Notes: generated by a model not told the origin, from the sequence alone. DNA of 64,000 nucleotides from Moduliflexus sp964602655 (GCA_964602655.1 CAZRSF010000008.1:48815-112814); one strand, 5' to 3'; counted from the stretch's first letter, positions 23,703-32,887 are shown. Made by a program: numbers and translations.

Positions 23703-24323
23703 TTACTGTTGCAGCCACTTCAGAAATTGATCGAACGCTTCCAGAAAGATTTCTTCTTTCCAGGTGCGAATGATCTTTTTTTTCAGAAGACTGTGATGCA
23801 AGTCCCACAACTCGGTGAAGTGTTTTTGGAGTTGATGGCCTTCCAAATTTTCATATTCGGTTTTCAGATGCTGAAAACTTTCATCAACTTCTTTATTGCG
23901 CTTTTGCAGCAGAAAGCTGAGTAATTGCGCCGCGTCGCGTTTGCGGTCAACGTTCAGAAAATCCTGCACGGTCATATACAGGGCTTCATCGAAGCCCCCT
24001 TTTTGCGCGATAAAATAGTTCCAATTCGTCTCTGCATCGGGCGCGACATGGTCGGTATTGTCTTGCGGTTCTCGGTCGAGGCCGCCCTGAATTTGTTCGG
24101 TGATAAACTTATCGAACGTGTCGTAATTTGCCTCTCCCGCTGGTGAGATTCCAGAAAATTTCGGTTCCTGACCGGCACGTTCAAGGGTGGCTTCCATCCT
24201 GGAAAAGCGTTGCTGCAATTTGATGTTGTCGCTCTTCAGTTCGCGCAACGTCTTTAAAATTTCGACAAGAGCGCCTTCGTTCTCTTGTTTCCAGGTTGCT
24301 GTGTCTTGCTGTGTTTTTTCCAT
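23703..24323 (-). CDS. Hypothetical coiled-coil protein
   Basis: The 206-residue product has no recognisable domain. Residues 1-55 form a heptad-rich coiled coil (ALVEILKTLRELKSDNIKL), followed by an acidic linker and a helical C-terminal half (about 110-206) with several aromatic residues. There is no signal or membrane segment. It lies downstream of the HerA-type ATPase on the same strand, separated by two palindromes, so an operon is possible. Function unknown. Confidence 0.55.
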   Translation of the reverse strand: MEKTQQDTATWKQENEGALVEILKTLRELKSDNIKLQQRFSRMEATLERAGQEPKFSGISPAGEANYDTFDKFITEQIQGGLDREPQDNTDHVAPDAETNWNYFIAQKGGFDEALYMTVQDFLNVDRKRDAAQLLSFLLQKRNKEVDESFQHLKTEYENLEGHQLQKHFTELWDLHHSLLKKKIIRTWKEEIFLEAFDQFLKWLQQ

Positions 24324-24364
24324 GATGTCAACCGCTCAAAAAAAGGACGTCGAGACTTCTTCCA

Positions 24365-24395
24365 GCCCTATCAGGGCTTTAAATCCTGAAAGGGC
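24365..24395. repeat. Degenerate PAL-C palindrome
   Basis: Arms GCCCTATCAGGGC and GCCCTTTCAGGAT with a TTTAAA centre, a diverged copy of the family. Confidence 0.65.
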
Positions 24396-24452
24396 GTCAT
24401 GTATGAGTTTTTCTGATTCAGACAAACATAGAGAACAGAAGGTCGAAAAAAT

Positions 24453-24458
24453 TGTCAA
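24453..24458 (-). promoter_or_regulatory. -35-like element (AAAAACTTGACA)
   Basis: TTGACA on the minus strand after an A-tract, about 130 bp upstream of the coiled-coil gene. It matches the recurring pattern; the -10 box is unclear. Confidence 0.35.
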
Positions 24459-24481
24459 GTTTTTGTCATGCGAATAGAGAA

Positions 24482-24512
24482 GCTGTCAGACAGCTTCAAG
24501 GTGTCTGACAGC
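24482..24512. repeat. PAL-B palindrome
   Basis: Arms GCTGTCAGACAGCTT and near complement, just downstream of the HerA gene stop. Confidence 0.85.
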
Positions 24513-24519
24513 GTTATGA

Positions 24520-26157
24520 TTATCCGAACAAGTCTTTTTCATCCTGTATCGCCTGCCGGTCGGCGTCTTCCGGCGAGACAGCGCCCATCGCGGCGTAAAA
24601 TGCCTCGTCATAGCTTCTGGTGCGCACGACCACCGGCATCGGCACGGCGTGTCCCATGACGAGCGCCTGCTGTTTGGAATCGAGGCTGGCGAGGACGCTG
24701 CGCAGCCCGCCGGCATTGCTGACGCCGGTCAGGACGGATTGAATGTCTTTTTCGTCATTCAACAGCGCGACGATGCGCGTCCCGACCTGCGAGATGACTT
24801 CGGCGTCAATCCCGGACGGACGCTGATCCACAATCAGCAGCGACACGAAATATTTGCGCATTTCGCGGGCAATCGTCCCGAAAATCGTCTGTTTCGCGGC
24901 CTGCGGATTCAAAAATTTATGCGCTTCTTCAATCGTGATGACGAGATGTTTCGGCTTGTCGGCGGCATTCTGCGAGGCGTGATAGAGTTCGGTCTGATGC
25001 ACGTACAATTCGTGGATGCGGCGCGTGATGATGCTGGCGACGAGCAGGTAGGCCAGCATGCTCGTTTCGCGCCCGAATTCGAGGACGATATGAATGCCGC
25101 GATTGATGTAATCCATCATTTTCGCGACAATGTCGTCGCTCGAACGCCCCATCGTGACGAACTTAAAATCGGCAATGCGGCGCAGTTTGCGATAGAGCGC
25201 GGAGAGCGATTCGGGATGCGCCCCCAACTCTTCCGCCAGTCCTTTGATGTCTTGTTCGCCGCGCGTAATCAGGATTTCAAGCCAGTTTTTGCCGTATTTC
25301 GCGACGACGAGATAGGCGGCTTCCAGCGCGGTCGGATTCAGGCGGAGTTCGTCTTGCAGCGGCGCAATGTCTTCGACCGTAATCTGATCCGTGAACAGTT
25401 CGACCTCGTAATCCGCGCTGACGTTGCGGCGGCGCGTGGATTCCGGGTCGAGCGTGAAAATCGCGATTTTGCTGCCGAACAACTGTTTCAAGCCTTTGAC
25501 GAAGCTCCCTTTTCCGGCTTCCTGCGTGGCCTGCCAGCCATATTCGCTGTGCATGTCGAAAATGAAATTTACCGCTTTTTCCTGCTTCACCAATCCGCAC
25601 AGGACAAGCCGCGTCAGAAAGGTTTTGCCGGTGCCGGTTTTGCCGAAAATGCCGTTGCTGCGCTCGACAAAACGGTCGAGATTCAGGCAGACCGGCGTGT
25701 CCATGTCGAGCGGCGTGCCGAGATAAAAATATTTGCCGTTTTCGTCGCCTTCACTGCCGAAAATCTGATTCACGTCTTCTTCCGAGGCGTCGAACACGCC
25801 GGAGAAATGGGCGGGGACGGTTTTGACCGGCAGCGCCTCGCCGCTCGCGCCCTCTTCGCCGTGCGGCATCATCAGCATCGGGCGCAGCATGACGGTGGCA
25901 TACGCGCTCGTTCCGGCCAGAATGTCGCGCATCAGGCGGTCGTCCCGCGCTGGCGGATGCACGAGAATCTGCTGACTGGTCGTGTCGAGCCGCACGTCGG
26001 TAATCATGGAAAAAAAGTCGTTCTGCGCCCCTTCCACGACGACGAATTTTCCGGCTTTGATCTCTTCGACGTTGCAATACGGCGCGAGGCGCATTTCCAT
26101 GCCTTCGGTCAGCGAGCCGCGCGTGATCGTGCCGATTTCTTTCCGACGTTCGCTCAT
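24520..26157 (-). CDS. HerA-type ATPase (DUF87)
   Basis: This 545-residue FtsK/HerA-clade ATPase has a Walker A in GIFGKTGTGKTFLTR (about 190-205) and Walker B-like VITIEEAHKFLN. Sequences typical of HerA follow, with the FGTIAREMRKY and LLIVDQRPSGID blocks. HerA ATPases are hexameric DNA translocases that work with nucleases in repair or defence. The ATG at 26157 begins MSERRKEIG and overlaps the stop of the upstream gene by four bases. A longer frame is spurious. No NurA nuclease is adjacent; the partner might be the upstream small protein or the hypothetical coiled-coil protein. The HAS-barrel-like N-terminal region (RGSLTEGMEMRL) fits the family. Confidence 0.85.
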   Translation of the reverse strand: MSERRKEIGTITRGSLTEGMEMRLAPYCNVEEIKAGKFVVVEGAQNDFFSMITDVRLDTTSQQILVHPPARDDRLMRDILAGTSAYATVMLRPMLMMPHGEEGASGEALPVKTVPAHFSGVFDASEEDVNQIFGSEGDENGKYFYLGTPLDMDTPVCLNLDRFVERSNGIFGKTGTGKTFLTRLVLCGLVKQEKAVNFIFDMHSEYGWQATQEAGKGSFVKGLKQLFGSKIAIFTLDPESTRRRNVSADYEVELFTDQITVEDIAPLQDELRLNPTALEAAYLVVAKYGKNWLEILITRGEQDIKGLAEELGAHPESLSALYRKLRRIADFKFVTMGRSSDDIVAKMMDYINRGIHIVLEFGRETSMLAYLLVASIITRRIHELYVHQTELYHASQNAADKPKHLVITIEEAHKFLNPQAAKQTIFGTIAREMRKYFVSLLIVDQRPSGIDAEVISQVGTRIVALLNDEKDIQSVLTGVSNAGGLRSVLASLDSKQQALVMGHAVPMPVVVRTRSYDEAFYAAMGAVSPEDADRQAIQDEKDLFG

Positions 26158-26738
26158 ATCGTCACCCTCCGCAAAATGGATTCTAATCGGTCGTAATCGT
26201 CGCGCAGCATCCGCGAAAGCTCTTTTCCGGCGCGAACGAACCAACTCCGGGCGGCGTCGCCGTGACACCGGCAAGTCTGCTGCACGGCGGCGATCAGGAG
26301 TTCGTCGCTCAACGTGCCGCCGAGACCGATCAAGGCGCGGAAATAGTCGAAACGCCCGGTGAATTCGCAGATTTCCTCCGGGGCGCAGCAATGAACGAAG
26401 CTATGCAGGCGCGGCGGCTGCGGCGGCAGGCATTGTTTCATGCCGTGTTCGTCGGCATACCCGACAACGGTGGCAGTGATTTCGGTGCGGAGGAGTTCGA
26501 AAATCTGCGGCTGTTCTTCCCGCAATTCCTCTTCGGTTTTGCCGTAGGCGACCGGACGGCGGTTCAGTTCCGTGCTGCCGGTGACAATGTCGCAAATCAT
26601 GGCAATCGTGGTCGGCGACGCGCCGACCTTCACGAATGCGCCGAACGGCGGCGAGCCGTTCAATTCCCGCGTCTGCGCCACAAAGCGCGTCGTGCTGCTT
26701 TCGATGACTTCTGCGATGTAGTTCATGTTGATATTCAT
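26154..26738 (-). CDS. HerA-associated HAS-barrel-like protein
   Basis: The product has 194 residues. The N-terminal 60 residues (IAEVIESSTTRFVAQ, PPFGAFVKV) resemble the HAS barrel, the small beta-barrel that precedes HerA and ATP synthase motor domains. The remainder is helical and Cys/His-containing (SFVHCCAPEEICEF). It ends in an ATGA overlap with the HerA gene, so the two are translationally coupled and their products likely act together. The exact function is unknown; the domain call rests on sequence pattern and context. Confidence 0.6.
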   Translation of the reverse strand: MNINMNYIAEVIESSTTRFVAQTRELNGSPPFGAFVKVGASPTTIAMICDIVTGSTELNRRPVAYGKTEEELREEQPQIFELLRTEITATVVGYADEHGMKQCLPPQPPRLHSFVHCCAPEEICEFTGRFDYFRALIGLGGTLSDELLIAAVQQTCRCHGDAARSWFVRAGKELSRMLRDDYDRLESILRRVTI

Positions 26739-26761
26739 TGTTTATAATGGACGAGTCTGGT

Positions 26762-27838
26762 TTATAAAAACGTTTCCAATTTCATCGGCAAAATATGCTG
26801 TTCGATATACGATTTGATCTGCGTATCCGGGACGTTCAACAATTCATGGCGATAATGAATGCGTTCATTTAAAATCCGGCACACATCTTTCACCCAATAT
26901 GCCATACTCATTTGGACAATCTCGCCATCTATCGCCTTTGCCATATCAATAATGCGGCTTTTTTCACCGATTCGATCTACGATGATAATCGTTGACATGT
27001 AATGGACATGCTTCCCATGCTCCATTTCTCGCTCGAATCGCGACACTTTATCAAGCGAGATTTCCGTATTGCCAGGGCCGATAAATCCTATATCAAAACG
27101 GACGCCGACTCCGGGTTTATACAGTAACGTCGCGTCGCTTTCGCGTTTATCGCCTCGCGATGACAGCCAAAAAACCTTACGATTTCGCGAACTATCCTCT
27201 GATTGCGTCAATTGGAAGCCTAAGAGCGTTAGCAATGAGCCTAAGATCAGTTTTTCGAACATCTTGCCATACATTGATTTTTCAGCGCCTCGAATGGATA
27301 ATGTTTGGGCACCGATTGCAGTAAACAGGTAGAGGATAAACGGCCAATCCAGTTTACATTCGACCTCATTCAATCGAATCTTTCCAGAAATCTGTCCAAA
27401 GTCAATCTGGCAACGTTCAGCAGATTTTCGGAGTGCGTCCTCAACTGTTTTCAAATACGTCTGGTATTCCTCAGGTTCATTACGCAGAACATTTTGAATA
27501 CTCTTTCCTGTCAAACCGATAAGCCATTGCAAGAACATCTTCTTTTCAGGGGAAATTGAGGTCATTAACTCTTCTTTAACCAATTGAGGCATGTTTTCGA
27601 TAAAATTTTCAATATGTGCATTCGCGTTCAAAAACGTGGATAACAACGCGACATTTGAGAGTGCTAATCGCGTTCTGGTCAAGCCTTCCGTTAATGATCT
27701 GACATTTCCGCCACATAAAATCGAAATCACCACCTCTTTGATGATATTTTCTCCGATTCGTTCAAGAATTTCTTTTCCCTTATACAGGGCTAAATCTTCT
27801 CCGATTTTGGGAATAAATGTTGAAATTTTCTGTTTCAT
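26762..27838 (-). CDS. Type II restriction endonuclease, CfrBI-like
   Basis: This 358-residue protein is encoded four bases after the stop of a DNA methyltransferase on the same strand, the usual arrangement of a type II restriction pair. Its C-terminal half has a plausible nuclease core (ESDATLLYKPGVGVRFDIGF, then FEREMEHGKH). Its general look recalls the CfrBI family, which pairs with an N4-cytosine methyltransferase, as here. I cannot identify the metal-binding residues with certainty. Base composition is slightly lower in GC than the neighbours, which suggests horizontal acquisition of the pair. Confidence 0.7.
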   Translation of the reverse strand: MKQKISTFIPKIGEDLALYKGKEILERIGENIIKEVVISILCGGNVRSLTEGLTRTRLALSNVALLSTFLNANAHIENFIENMPQLVKEELMTSISPEKKMFLQWLIGLTGKSIQNVLRNEPEEYQTYLKTVEDALRKSAERCQIDFGQISGKIRLNEVECKLDWPFILYLFTAIGAQTLSIRGAEKSMYGKMFEKLILGSLLTLLGFQLTQSEDSSRNRKVFWLSSRGDKRESDATLLYKPGVGVRFDIGFIGPGNTEISLDKVSRFEREMEHGKHVHYMSTIIIVDRIGEKSRIIDMAKAIDGEIVQMSMAYWVKDVCRILNERIHYRHELLNVPDTQIKSYIEQHILPMKLETFL

Positions 27839-27842
27839 GAGA

Positions 27843-29030
27843 TTACAATCCTAATGTCATTTGATAACGTTCCGCAGCCTCGCAATGAATCCAATTGATC
27901 GTGGCAATATCAAGATGCGGCCAGGAATTGAGGGCGTCTTTCATGGCAGATAGATACTCTGGATTGATTTCGAATAACACGAAACGGCGTCCTGTTTTAC
28001 ATGCCGCTTCCCCAACTGTCCCAATTCCTGCAAATGGATCGAGAATGACATCGTTAAGAAAAGAATAATATGTGATGACTTTTTCCGCAAGCTCTACCGG
28101 AAAGATCGCCGGATGTTTCGGGTTATGCGCCGGGTGAATCTTCCAAAGATTCGTCACTTCGTATCCGTCTTGAATTTTTGACTGCTTCACCATATCTTGT
28201 TGGGGATGTTTTCGAATATGCCAATCAATAAGCTTATCCGTATGTTTTCGATACACAAGAATATATTCTGTGACGGGCACTGGTTTATATTGGAGCGGAT
28301 TACGGTCGGCGGCAAATCGCCTTCCTCGTCCGGTTGCCCAGCCAGCGCCTTCAGGCTTGACCCAGAGAATATCGTCAATGAAATCAAATCCCTCTTCGAT
28401 AAACAGCCGATGAAAATCAAATGGGACGGCCAGTCGTTTCGATGATTCGCTTCGATTCGCGCGTCTTAGGAGTACAGGCGAAATATTGATCACAAAGAAT
28501 CGTCCTTCATTGAGAACCCGATGACATTGATGAATGATTTTCCGTATTTTCAAAAGATATTCTTCATACGTAATATAATCGGCGTATTCTGGGCGGGCAT
28601 TATAGTATGGCGGGGATGTAAACACCAGATCAATTGATTCTGCCGGAGTTTCAGCTAATAAAATTTCACTGTCGCCTAAACCTATCGTGTTTCTCATCTG
28701 AGAGATTTTTGGCGTTTCTTGCGTTTCTTTTAGGTAGTGTTTCGGCGTTCTTCCTAATAATCGAGATTCCAGAACACCTCGCTGGGTGGTTTTTTTCTCT
28801 AAAACAAAACTGGAAAAAGCGTCAATTACCACCTCTCCGATATTGAGTTTTTCAGGATTGAGCAACGGCACTCGCCAGTAATGATAACGGTCGTCAACTT
28901 CAGGCAAGCCAAACGTCACGACTTTTTCTAATTCGATGTTCTTCAAATATTCGAAGGCCACGTTTTTGGCATCGTCAACGACTTTGACTCGATAATTTCG
29001 TCTTTCTGCAATAGCGCTGTGATTCGCCAT
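27843..29030 (-). CDS. Site-specific DNA methyltransferase, N4-cytosine type
   Basis: This is a 395-residue amino-methyltransferase. The catalytic motif is TSPPYYNARPEY; SPPY is the form typical of N4-cytosine enzymes. AdoMet motif I is DPFAGIGTVGEAA near residue 330, C-terminal to the catalytic motif (beta order). CfrBI-type systems modify with such an enzyme, and the adjacent endonuclease gene supports this. It would protect host DNA from that nuclease. AGGATT lies just before the start. The target sequence is unknown. Confidence 0.88.
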   Translation of the reverse strand: MANHSAIAERRNYRVKVVDDAKNVAFEYLKNIELEKVVTFGLPEVDDRYHYWRVPLLNPEKLNIGEVVIDAFSSFVLEKKTTQRGVLESRLLGRTPKHYLKETQETPKISQMRNTIGLGDSEILLAETPAESIDLVFTSPPYYNARPEYADYITYEEYLLKIRKIIHQCHRVLNEGRFFVINISPVLLRRANRSESSKRLAVPFDFHRLFIEEGFDFIDDILWVKPEGAGWATGRGRRFAADRNPLQYKPVPVTEYILVYRKHTDKLIDWHIRKHPQQDMVKQSKIQDGYEVTNLWKIHPAHNPKHPAIFPVELAEKVITYYSFLNDVILDPFAGIGTVGEAACKTGRRFVLFEINPEYLSAMKDALNSWPHLDIATINWIHCEAAERYQMTLGL

Positions 29031-29063
29031 AATCCTATAGAATACGAGAGTGACCTGATGAAT

Positions 29064-30032
29064 TTACAACTGCCGCCCTTTGCCGGAATCGGTGATTTCG
29101 GTCAGGGCTTTGGGATACGGCTGCATAAAGACCTGATTCAGCAGATAGTCGTTCTTGTATTTGATCGCCCAGACCTGCAAGATTTTCAGCGTCGCGCTGA
29201 GGGGAATCCGCTCGTCGCGGTATTCTTCGAGCGTGTCGAGGAAAAATTGTTTTTCTTCCGAGGTCAACACAGATTTGAAGCCGCCGAAGGCATGAAGCAG
29301 CACGTTGATCATGGCCTGAAAGCGCGGCGGTTTGGCGAGCGCGATTTTCAGATGGGTTTCATAATTTTGGGCGACGACGGAAAATGCGACTTGGTCTTTG
29401 TTGCCGAGAATCGCGCCGAGCGTCCGCATTTGTGCCTGATTGTAGCCCATCAGCAGGAGCTTATGCACGGTATGAAATTCAATCAGGTCTTTCATCGCGC
29501 CGGACGCTTTGACCTGTCGGAAACGGGCAAACGCGAAGATGCTTGTGAGAAAATGCTCGCGGAGCGTGAAATTTCGGACGCGGCCTTCGTCTTCAATCGG
29601 CAGGCCGTCGAAACGTTTCGCGATTTCGCCGCCATAGAATCCGCCGCCGCGCAACGTGCGGGACACGTTGTCAAGGCCGGGATAGATTTTCACATCCTGC
29701 CAGCCGCACGAGGGCGAACGATTTTTCAGCAGAAAGCCGTCAACCTCGGTGATGCCAGCAAGAAAGCCTTCGACGAACGCCACCATCTCCGCCGTGTAAT
29801 CGCGCCCGGTGGCGGGCTGATACAGGTGATATTGGCCGTCAATTTCCACAATGCGGATCGGCTTGCGGGGAATGCCAAGTCCGATTTCCACTTCCGGGCA
29901 GACCGGGCGAAATTCGACGTAGGGCTTGAGGTTATTGACGAGTTCGCTTTCGATGGTTTGACCGTCATACCGGCAGTGATCGAAACCGAGACATTTACTG
30001 ACATAAATGATGGGTGTCGGAAATTGTTTCAT
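29064..30032 (-). CDS. DUF523 and DUF1722 domain protein (YbgA-like)
   Basis: The 322-residue product has two domains. Residues 1-150 are DUF523, with Cys pairs in SKCLGFDHCRYDG, RPVCPEVEIGLGIPR and KNRSPSCGW that could hold a metal cluster. Residues 190-310 are DUF1722, with EFHTVHKLLLMGYN. Fused DUF523-DUF1722 proteins are widespread. DUF523 has been linked to thiouracil desulfurase-type activity in some members and DUF1722 is often near photolyase genes, but the role of the fusion is not established. The neighbours (restriction methyltransferase, ABC-F) give no strong clue. Confidence 0.85.
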   Translation of the reverse strand: MKQFPTPIIYVSKCLGFDHCRYDGQTIESELVNNLKPYVEFRPVCPEVEIGLGIPRKPIRIVEIDGQYHLYQPATGRDYTAEMVAFVEGFLAGITEVDGFLLKNRSPSCGWQDVKIYPGLDNVSRTLRGGGFYGGEIAKRFDGLPIEDEGRVRNFTLREHFLTSIFAFARFRQVKASGAMKDLIEFHTVHKLLLMGYNQAQMRTLGAILGNKDQVAFSVVAQNYETHLKIALAKPPRFQAMINVLLHAFGGFKSVLTSEEKQFFLDTLEEYRDERIPLSATLKILQVWAIKYKNDYLLNQVFMQPYPKALTEITDSGKGRQL

Positions 30033-30055
30033 ATTCAGGGATTGAACCGGCGACT

Positions 30056-30086
30056 CCTGTCAGACACTTCGAAGGTGTCTGACAGG
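30056..30086. repeat. PAL-B palindrome
   Basis: A nearly perfect dyad with arms CCTGTCAGACACTTC and complement, in the 63-bp gap before the ABC-F gene stop. Confidence 0.88.
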
Positions 30087-30095
30087 TATGTGCGG

Positions 30096-32042
30096 TCATG
30101 TTTGCGCTAACAGTTCTTCAAGCTCGAATTGGGCTTCTTCCCAATGACGATACGCATCTTCCAGGTCTTTTTTCAAGGTGGCGTATTCCTTTTGCAACAG
30201 CACGATTTTTTCTTTATCCTGATAGGTGTTCGGATTCGCCATGTCAAGCTCAATCTGCTGTTTTCTGGTTTCTCCTTTTTCCACCTGCTTTTCCATGTCG
30301 GAGACGATGCGTTTCAAACGATTGCGTTCTTTGCTGATGGACTGGCGCGATTCGGCCTCAGTGCGTTTTTGATCTTTGTTTCTGCGCGCGTCGGACATCA
30401 CCGCCGGATGCTGCGTGGCATGATGCGGCACGAATTCTTCCGGCTCGCTATCGCGTTTTTGCAGATAATACGAGTAATTTCCGGCAAACTCAGTCAGGCG
30501 TTTTTCTTTCAATTCGATCACGCGACTGACGAGTTTATCCAAAAAATAGCGGTCATGTGAAATTAAAATCAACGTGCCGTCGTAGTGCAGCAGGGCGTGT
30601 TCCAACGCCTCTTTCGACATCATGTCGAGATGGTTGGTCGGCTCATCCATAATCAAGAAGTTGACCGGCGACAGCAAAATTTTGGTCAGCGACACGCGGG
30701 CTTTTTCGCCGCCGGAGAGGACGCCGATCTTTTTATAGACATCATCGCCGGAGAATTGAAACATGCCGAGAATATCGCGAACGCGCGGTCGGTGGGAATC
30801 GGCGGCGGTGGAAAAGACCTCGTCGTAAATCGTGGCGTTCAAATTGAGCGTGTCCACCTGATGCTGCGCGTAATAGCCGAGTTTGACGCGCTCGCCGACT
30901 GTGACCGTTCCTTCCTGCGGCGTCAATTCTTTCGCGATCAGGCGCGTCAGCGTGGTTTTGCCTGCGCCATTTACACCGACCATCGCCAATTTTTCGCCGC
31001 GATAGAGATGCAGCGACGCATTTTGCAACACCCATTCCGTATCATAGCGAAACGATATGTTGTCAATATGCAGCACGTCTTTGTAGCTCGGCACGTCCAC
31101 TTTGATCTGAAAATTGATCGGCTTTGGCGGAGGTGGCGGCATGTCCACGACCTCCATTTTTTCCAACTGCTTGATACGGCTCTGCACCTGTTTCGCTTTG
31201 GTGGCTTTCGAACGAAAGCGGTTGATAAAACGCTCCTGCTTTTCGCGTTCTTCGCGTTGTTCGTCCCACTTTTTCTGCTGCAATTCGAGCCGCTGCGCTT
31301 TTTCCTGTTCGAAAAAATGGTAGTTCCCGGCGTAGAATTCGAGTTTGCCGCGATCCAATTCATGAATCGCCTGCGCCAAACGATCTATGAAAAAACGATC
31401 ATGGGAGACGATGACAATACTCCCCTCAAAGCTCAATAAATAGCTTTCCAGCCATTCTAACGACGGAATGTCGAGATGGTTGGTCGGTTCGTCCAACAGC
31501 AGCAAGTCCGGCTTTTGAAGCAGCAGGCGGGCTAAATGCACGCGCATGCGCCAACCGCCGCTGAATTCCGACAGATGGCGGTGGAAATCGGTTTCCGAAA
31601 AGCCTAACCCCGCGAGAATGCTTTTCGCGGAAGATTCGAGCCGGTAGCCGTCGAGGGCGTCGTAGCGGTGCTCCAATTCGCCGACTTGCTGCAAGAGCGT
31701 TTCGTGGTTCGCATGAGGCGCATTGAGTTCCTCATGAAGTTGCGCTAATTTTTGCTCGATGGCCAGCGCTTCTTTCTGGCCTTTCAAGACAATCGAGAGG
31801 ATCGAGCCTGCGCCGAGCGCGATTTCTTCCTGCGGCAGGTAGCCGATTTTATAATCTTTGGCTTTGACGATACTGCCGTGATACTCTTCGATATCGCCGC
31901 TTAAAATACGGAGTATCGTGGTTTTGCCCGCGCCGTTCGGCCCGATGAGCGCCACGCGTTTTCCCGGTTGAATAATCCAATCAACGCCGTCCAAAAGCTG
32001 ACGCGCGCCAATCGAGTATGAGAGTTGTTGAATTTGCAGCAT
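30096..32042 (-). CDS. ABC-F family ATPase
   Basis: This 648-residue soluble protein has two ABC ATPase cassettes and no transmembrane domain. Cassette 1 has Walker A GPNGAGKTT (about 36-44), signature FSGGWRMRVHLA and LLLLDEPTNHLD. Cassette 2 has GVNGAGKTT, LSGGEKARVSL and LIMDEPTNHLD. A Glu/Lys-rich coiled-coil tail (about 550-640) follows, as in Uup/ABCF3-type proteins. ABC-F proteins act on the ribosome, rescuing stalled or antibiotic-blocked complexes. It is a single gene following an 830-bp non-coding stretch. Confidence 0.92.
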   Translation of the reverse strand: MLQIQQLSYSIGARQLLDGVDWIIQPGKRVALIGPNGAGKTTILRILSGDIEEYHGSIVKAKDYKIGYLPQEEIALGAGSILSIVLKGQKEALAIEQKLAQLHEELNAPHANHETLLQQVGELEHRYDALDGYRLESSAKSILAGLGFSETDFHRHLSEFSGGWRMRVHLARLLLQKPDLLLLDEPTNHLDIPSLEWLESYLLSFEGSIVIVSHDRFFIDRLAQAIHELDRGKLEFYAGNYHFFEQEKAQRLELQQKKWDEQREEREKQERFINRFRSKATKAKQVQSRIKQLEKMEVVDMPPPPPKPINFQIKVDVPSYKDVLHIDNISFRYDTEWVLQNASLHLYRGEKLAMVGVNGAGKTTLTRLIAKELTPQEGTVTVGERVKLGYYAQHQVDTLNLNATIYDEVFSTAADSHRPRVRDILGMFQFSGDDVYKKIGVLSGGEKARVSLTKILLSPVNFLIMDEPTNHLDMMSKEALEHALLHYDGTLILISHDRYFLDKLVSRVIELKEKRLTEFAGNYSYYLQKRDSEPEEFVPHHATQHPAVMSDARRNKDQKRTEAESRQSISKERNRLKRIVSDMEKQVEKGETRKQQIELDMANPNTYQDKEKIVLLQKEYATLKKDLEDAYRHWEEAQFELEELLAQT

Positions 32043-32573
32043 AATCCTCTATTCGCACTTTCCGTGCTTTTCACGGAGATGAGTGCGCGCATGACGCCTT
32101 CGCTGTCAATGTGTCACGTTCGCACTCATAAAATGACGCAGTTTTCTTGTTTTTAAATTCACTATTAAGTATGAATAAATATTCATACATTTTGCAATAT
32201 TTTGCAATTATTGTCAATATTCATCATCATAATTTACATCTCTTTTGCCACAAGCCATGTAAATTTTCAAGAAAAAAAGACAATATTCATAGACATCCTT
32301 TTCTATCTCAACAAATATTATCATTATAACCATTTAAAATGTAATATTTTATCGTATATATTCGTCTTTCATGCGAGAACATATTCATTATTTTTATTGA
32401 TAGCCGCTCTATCTTTTTCTTATCATGGCATGGCGTATGCATTTTATAATAAAACAGAAAATAATTGTTCTTTAAAATATGCAGTATATTTCATATTCAT
32501 CAGTAAATAAATAAACTTTTTCCTGCATCTCCCCTTCATAGAAACGGTGGGAGATATAAAATATGAAAAAAGA
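32043..32573. other. AT-rich intergenic stretch upstream of the ABC-F gene
   Basis: The segment 32140-32530 is far richer in A+T than the rest of the window, with many TATT and ATTC runs. I find no credible gene, and small open frames lack ribosome-binding sites. It may hold promoters for the ABC-F gene or be a remnant. Confidence 0.5.
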
Positions 32574-32652
32574 TTTCCCGTTCCGTTTTTGCCCCCCAAG
32601 GACGGAATCTCTGACCCCATCTGTCCCCCCTGATGGGGTCAGCGGGATTTTT
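32574..32652 (+). ncRNA. Structured 79-nt unit, copy 1
   Basis: An outer TCCCG/CGGGA stem closes two hairpins. Hairpin 1 pairs TTCCG with CGGAA; hairpin 2 pairs GACCCCATC with GATGGGGTC. Both loops contain a CCCCCC run. The unit ends GCGGGATTTTT like a terminator. Its role is unknown. Confidence 0.65.
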
Positions 32653-32714
32653 ATGAAAATGTGGTCAGCGAACGAGGGCGTTCGCAGGATGTAACAATTA
32701 TAAAATTCGAACCA

Positions 32715-32793
32715 TTTCCCGTTCTGTCTTTGCCCCCCAAAGGCAGAATCTCTGCCCTCATCTGTCCCCCCTGATGAGGGCAGCGGGATTTTT
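32715..32793 (+). ncRNA. Structured 79-nt unit, copy 2
   Basis: Same fold with compensatory changes: hairpin 1 stem TTCTG/CAGAA and hairpin 2 stem GCCCTCATC/GATGAGGGC. The six-C loops and closing stem are unchanged. Confidence 0.65.
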
Positions 32794-32808
32794 AAAAAAA
32801 TTTGGCAC

Positions 32809-32887
32809 TTTCCCGTTCCGTTTTTGCCCCCCAAGGACGGAATTTCTGACTCCATCTGTCCCCCCTGATGGAGTCAGCGGGATTTTT
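32809..32887 (+). ncRNA. Structured 79-nt unit, copy 3
   Basis: Same fold with stem GACTCCATC/GATGGAGTC. It overlaps the 3' end of the ygiQ-like gene on the other strand; that gene's TGA lies inside the closing stem. Confidence 0.65.

Noticed and set aside
24520..26391. Longer start for the HerA-type ATPase
   Set aside because: The extra 78 residues are Arg-rich shadow sequence of the upstream gene. The ATGA-overlap start at 26157 is better.
32472..32855. Minus-strand frame with repeated peptides (SGGTDGVRDS-like)
   Set aside because: The peptide repeats mirror the 79-nt units. Unit spacings (141 and 94) are not both multiples of three, and compensatory changes indicate RNA structure rather than protein.
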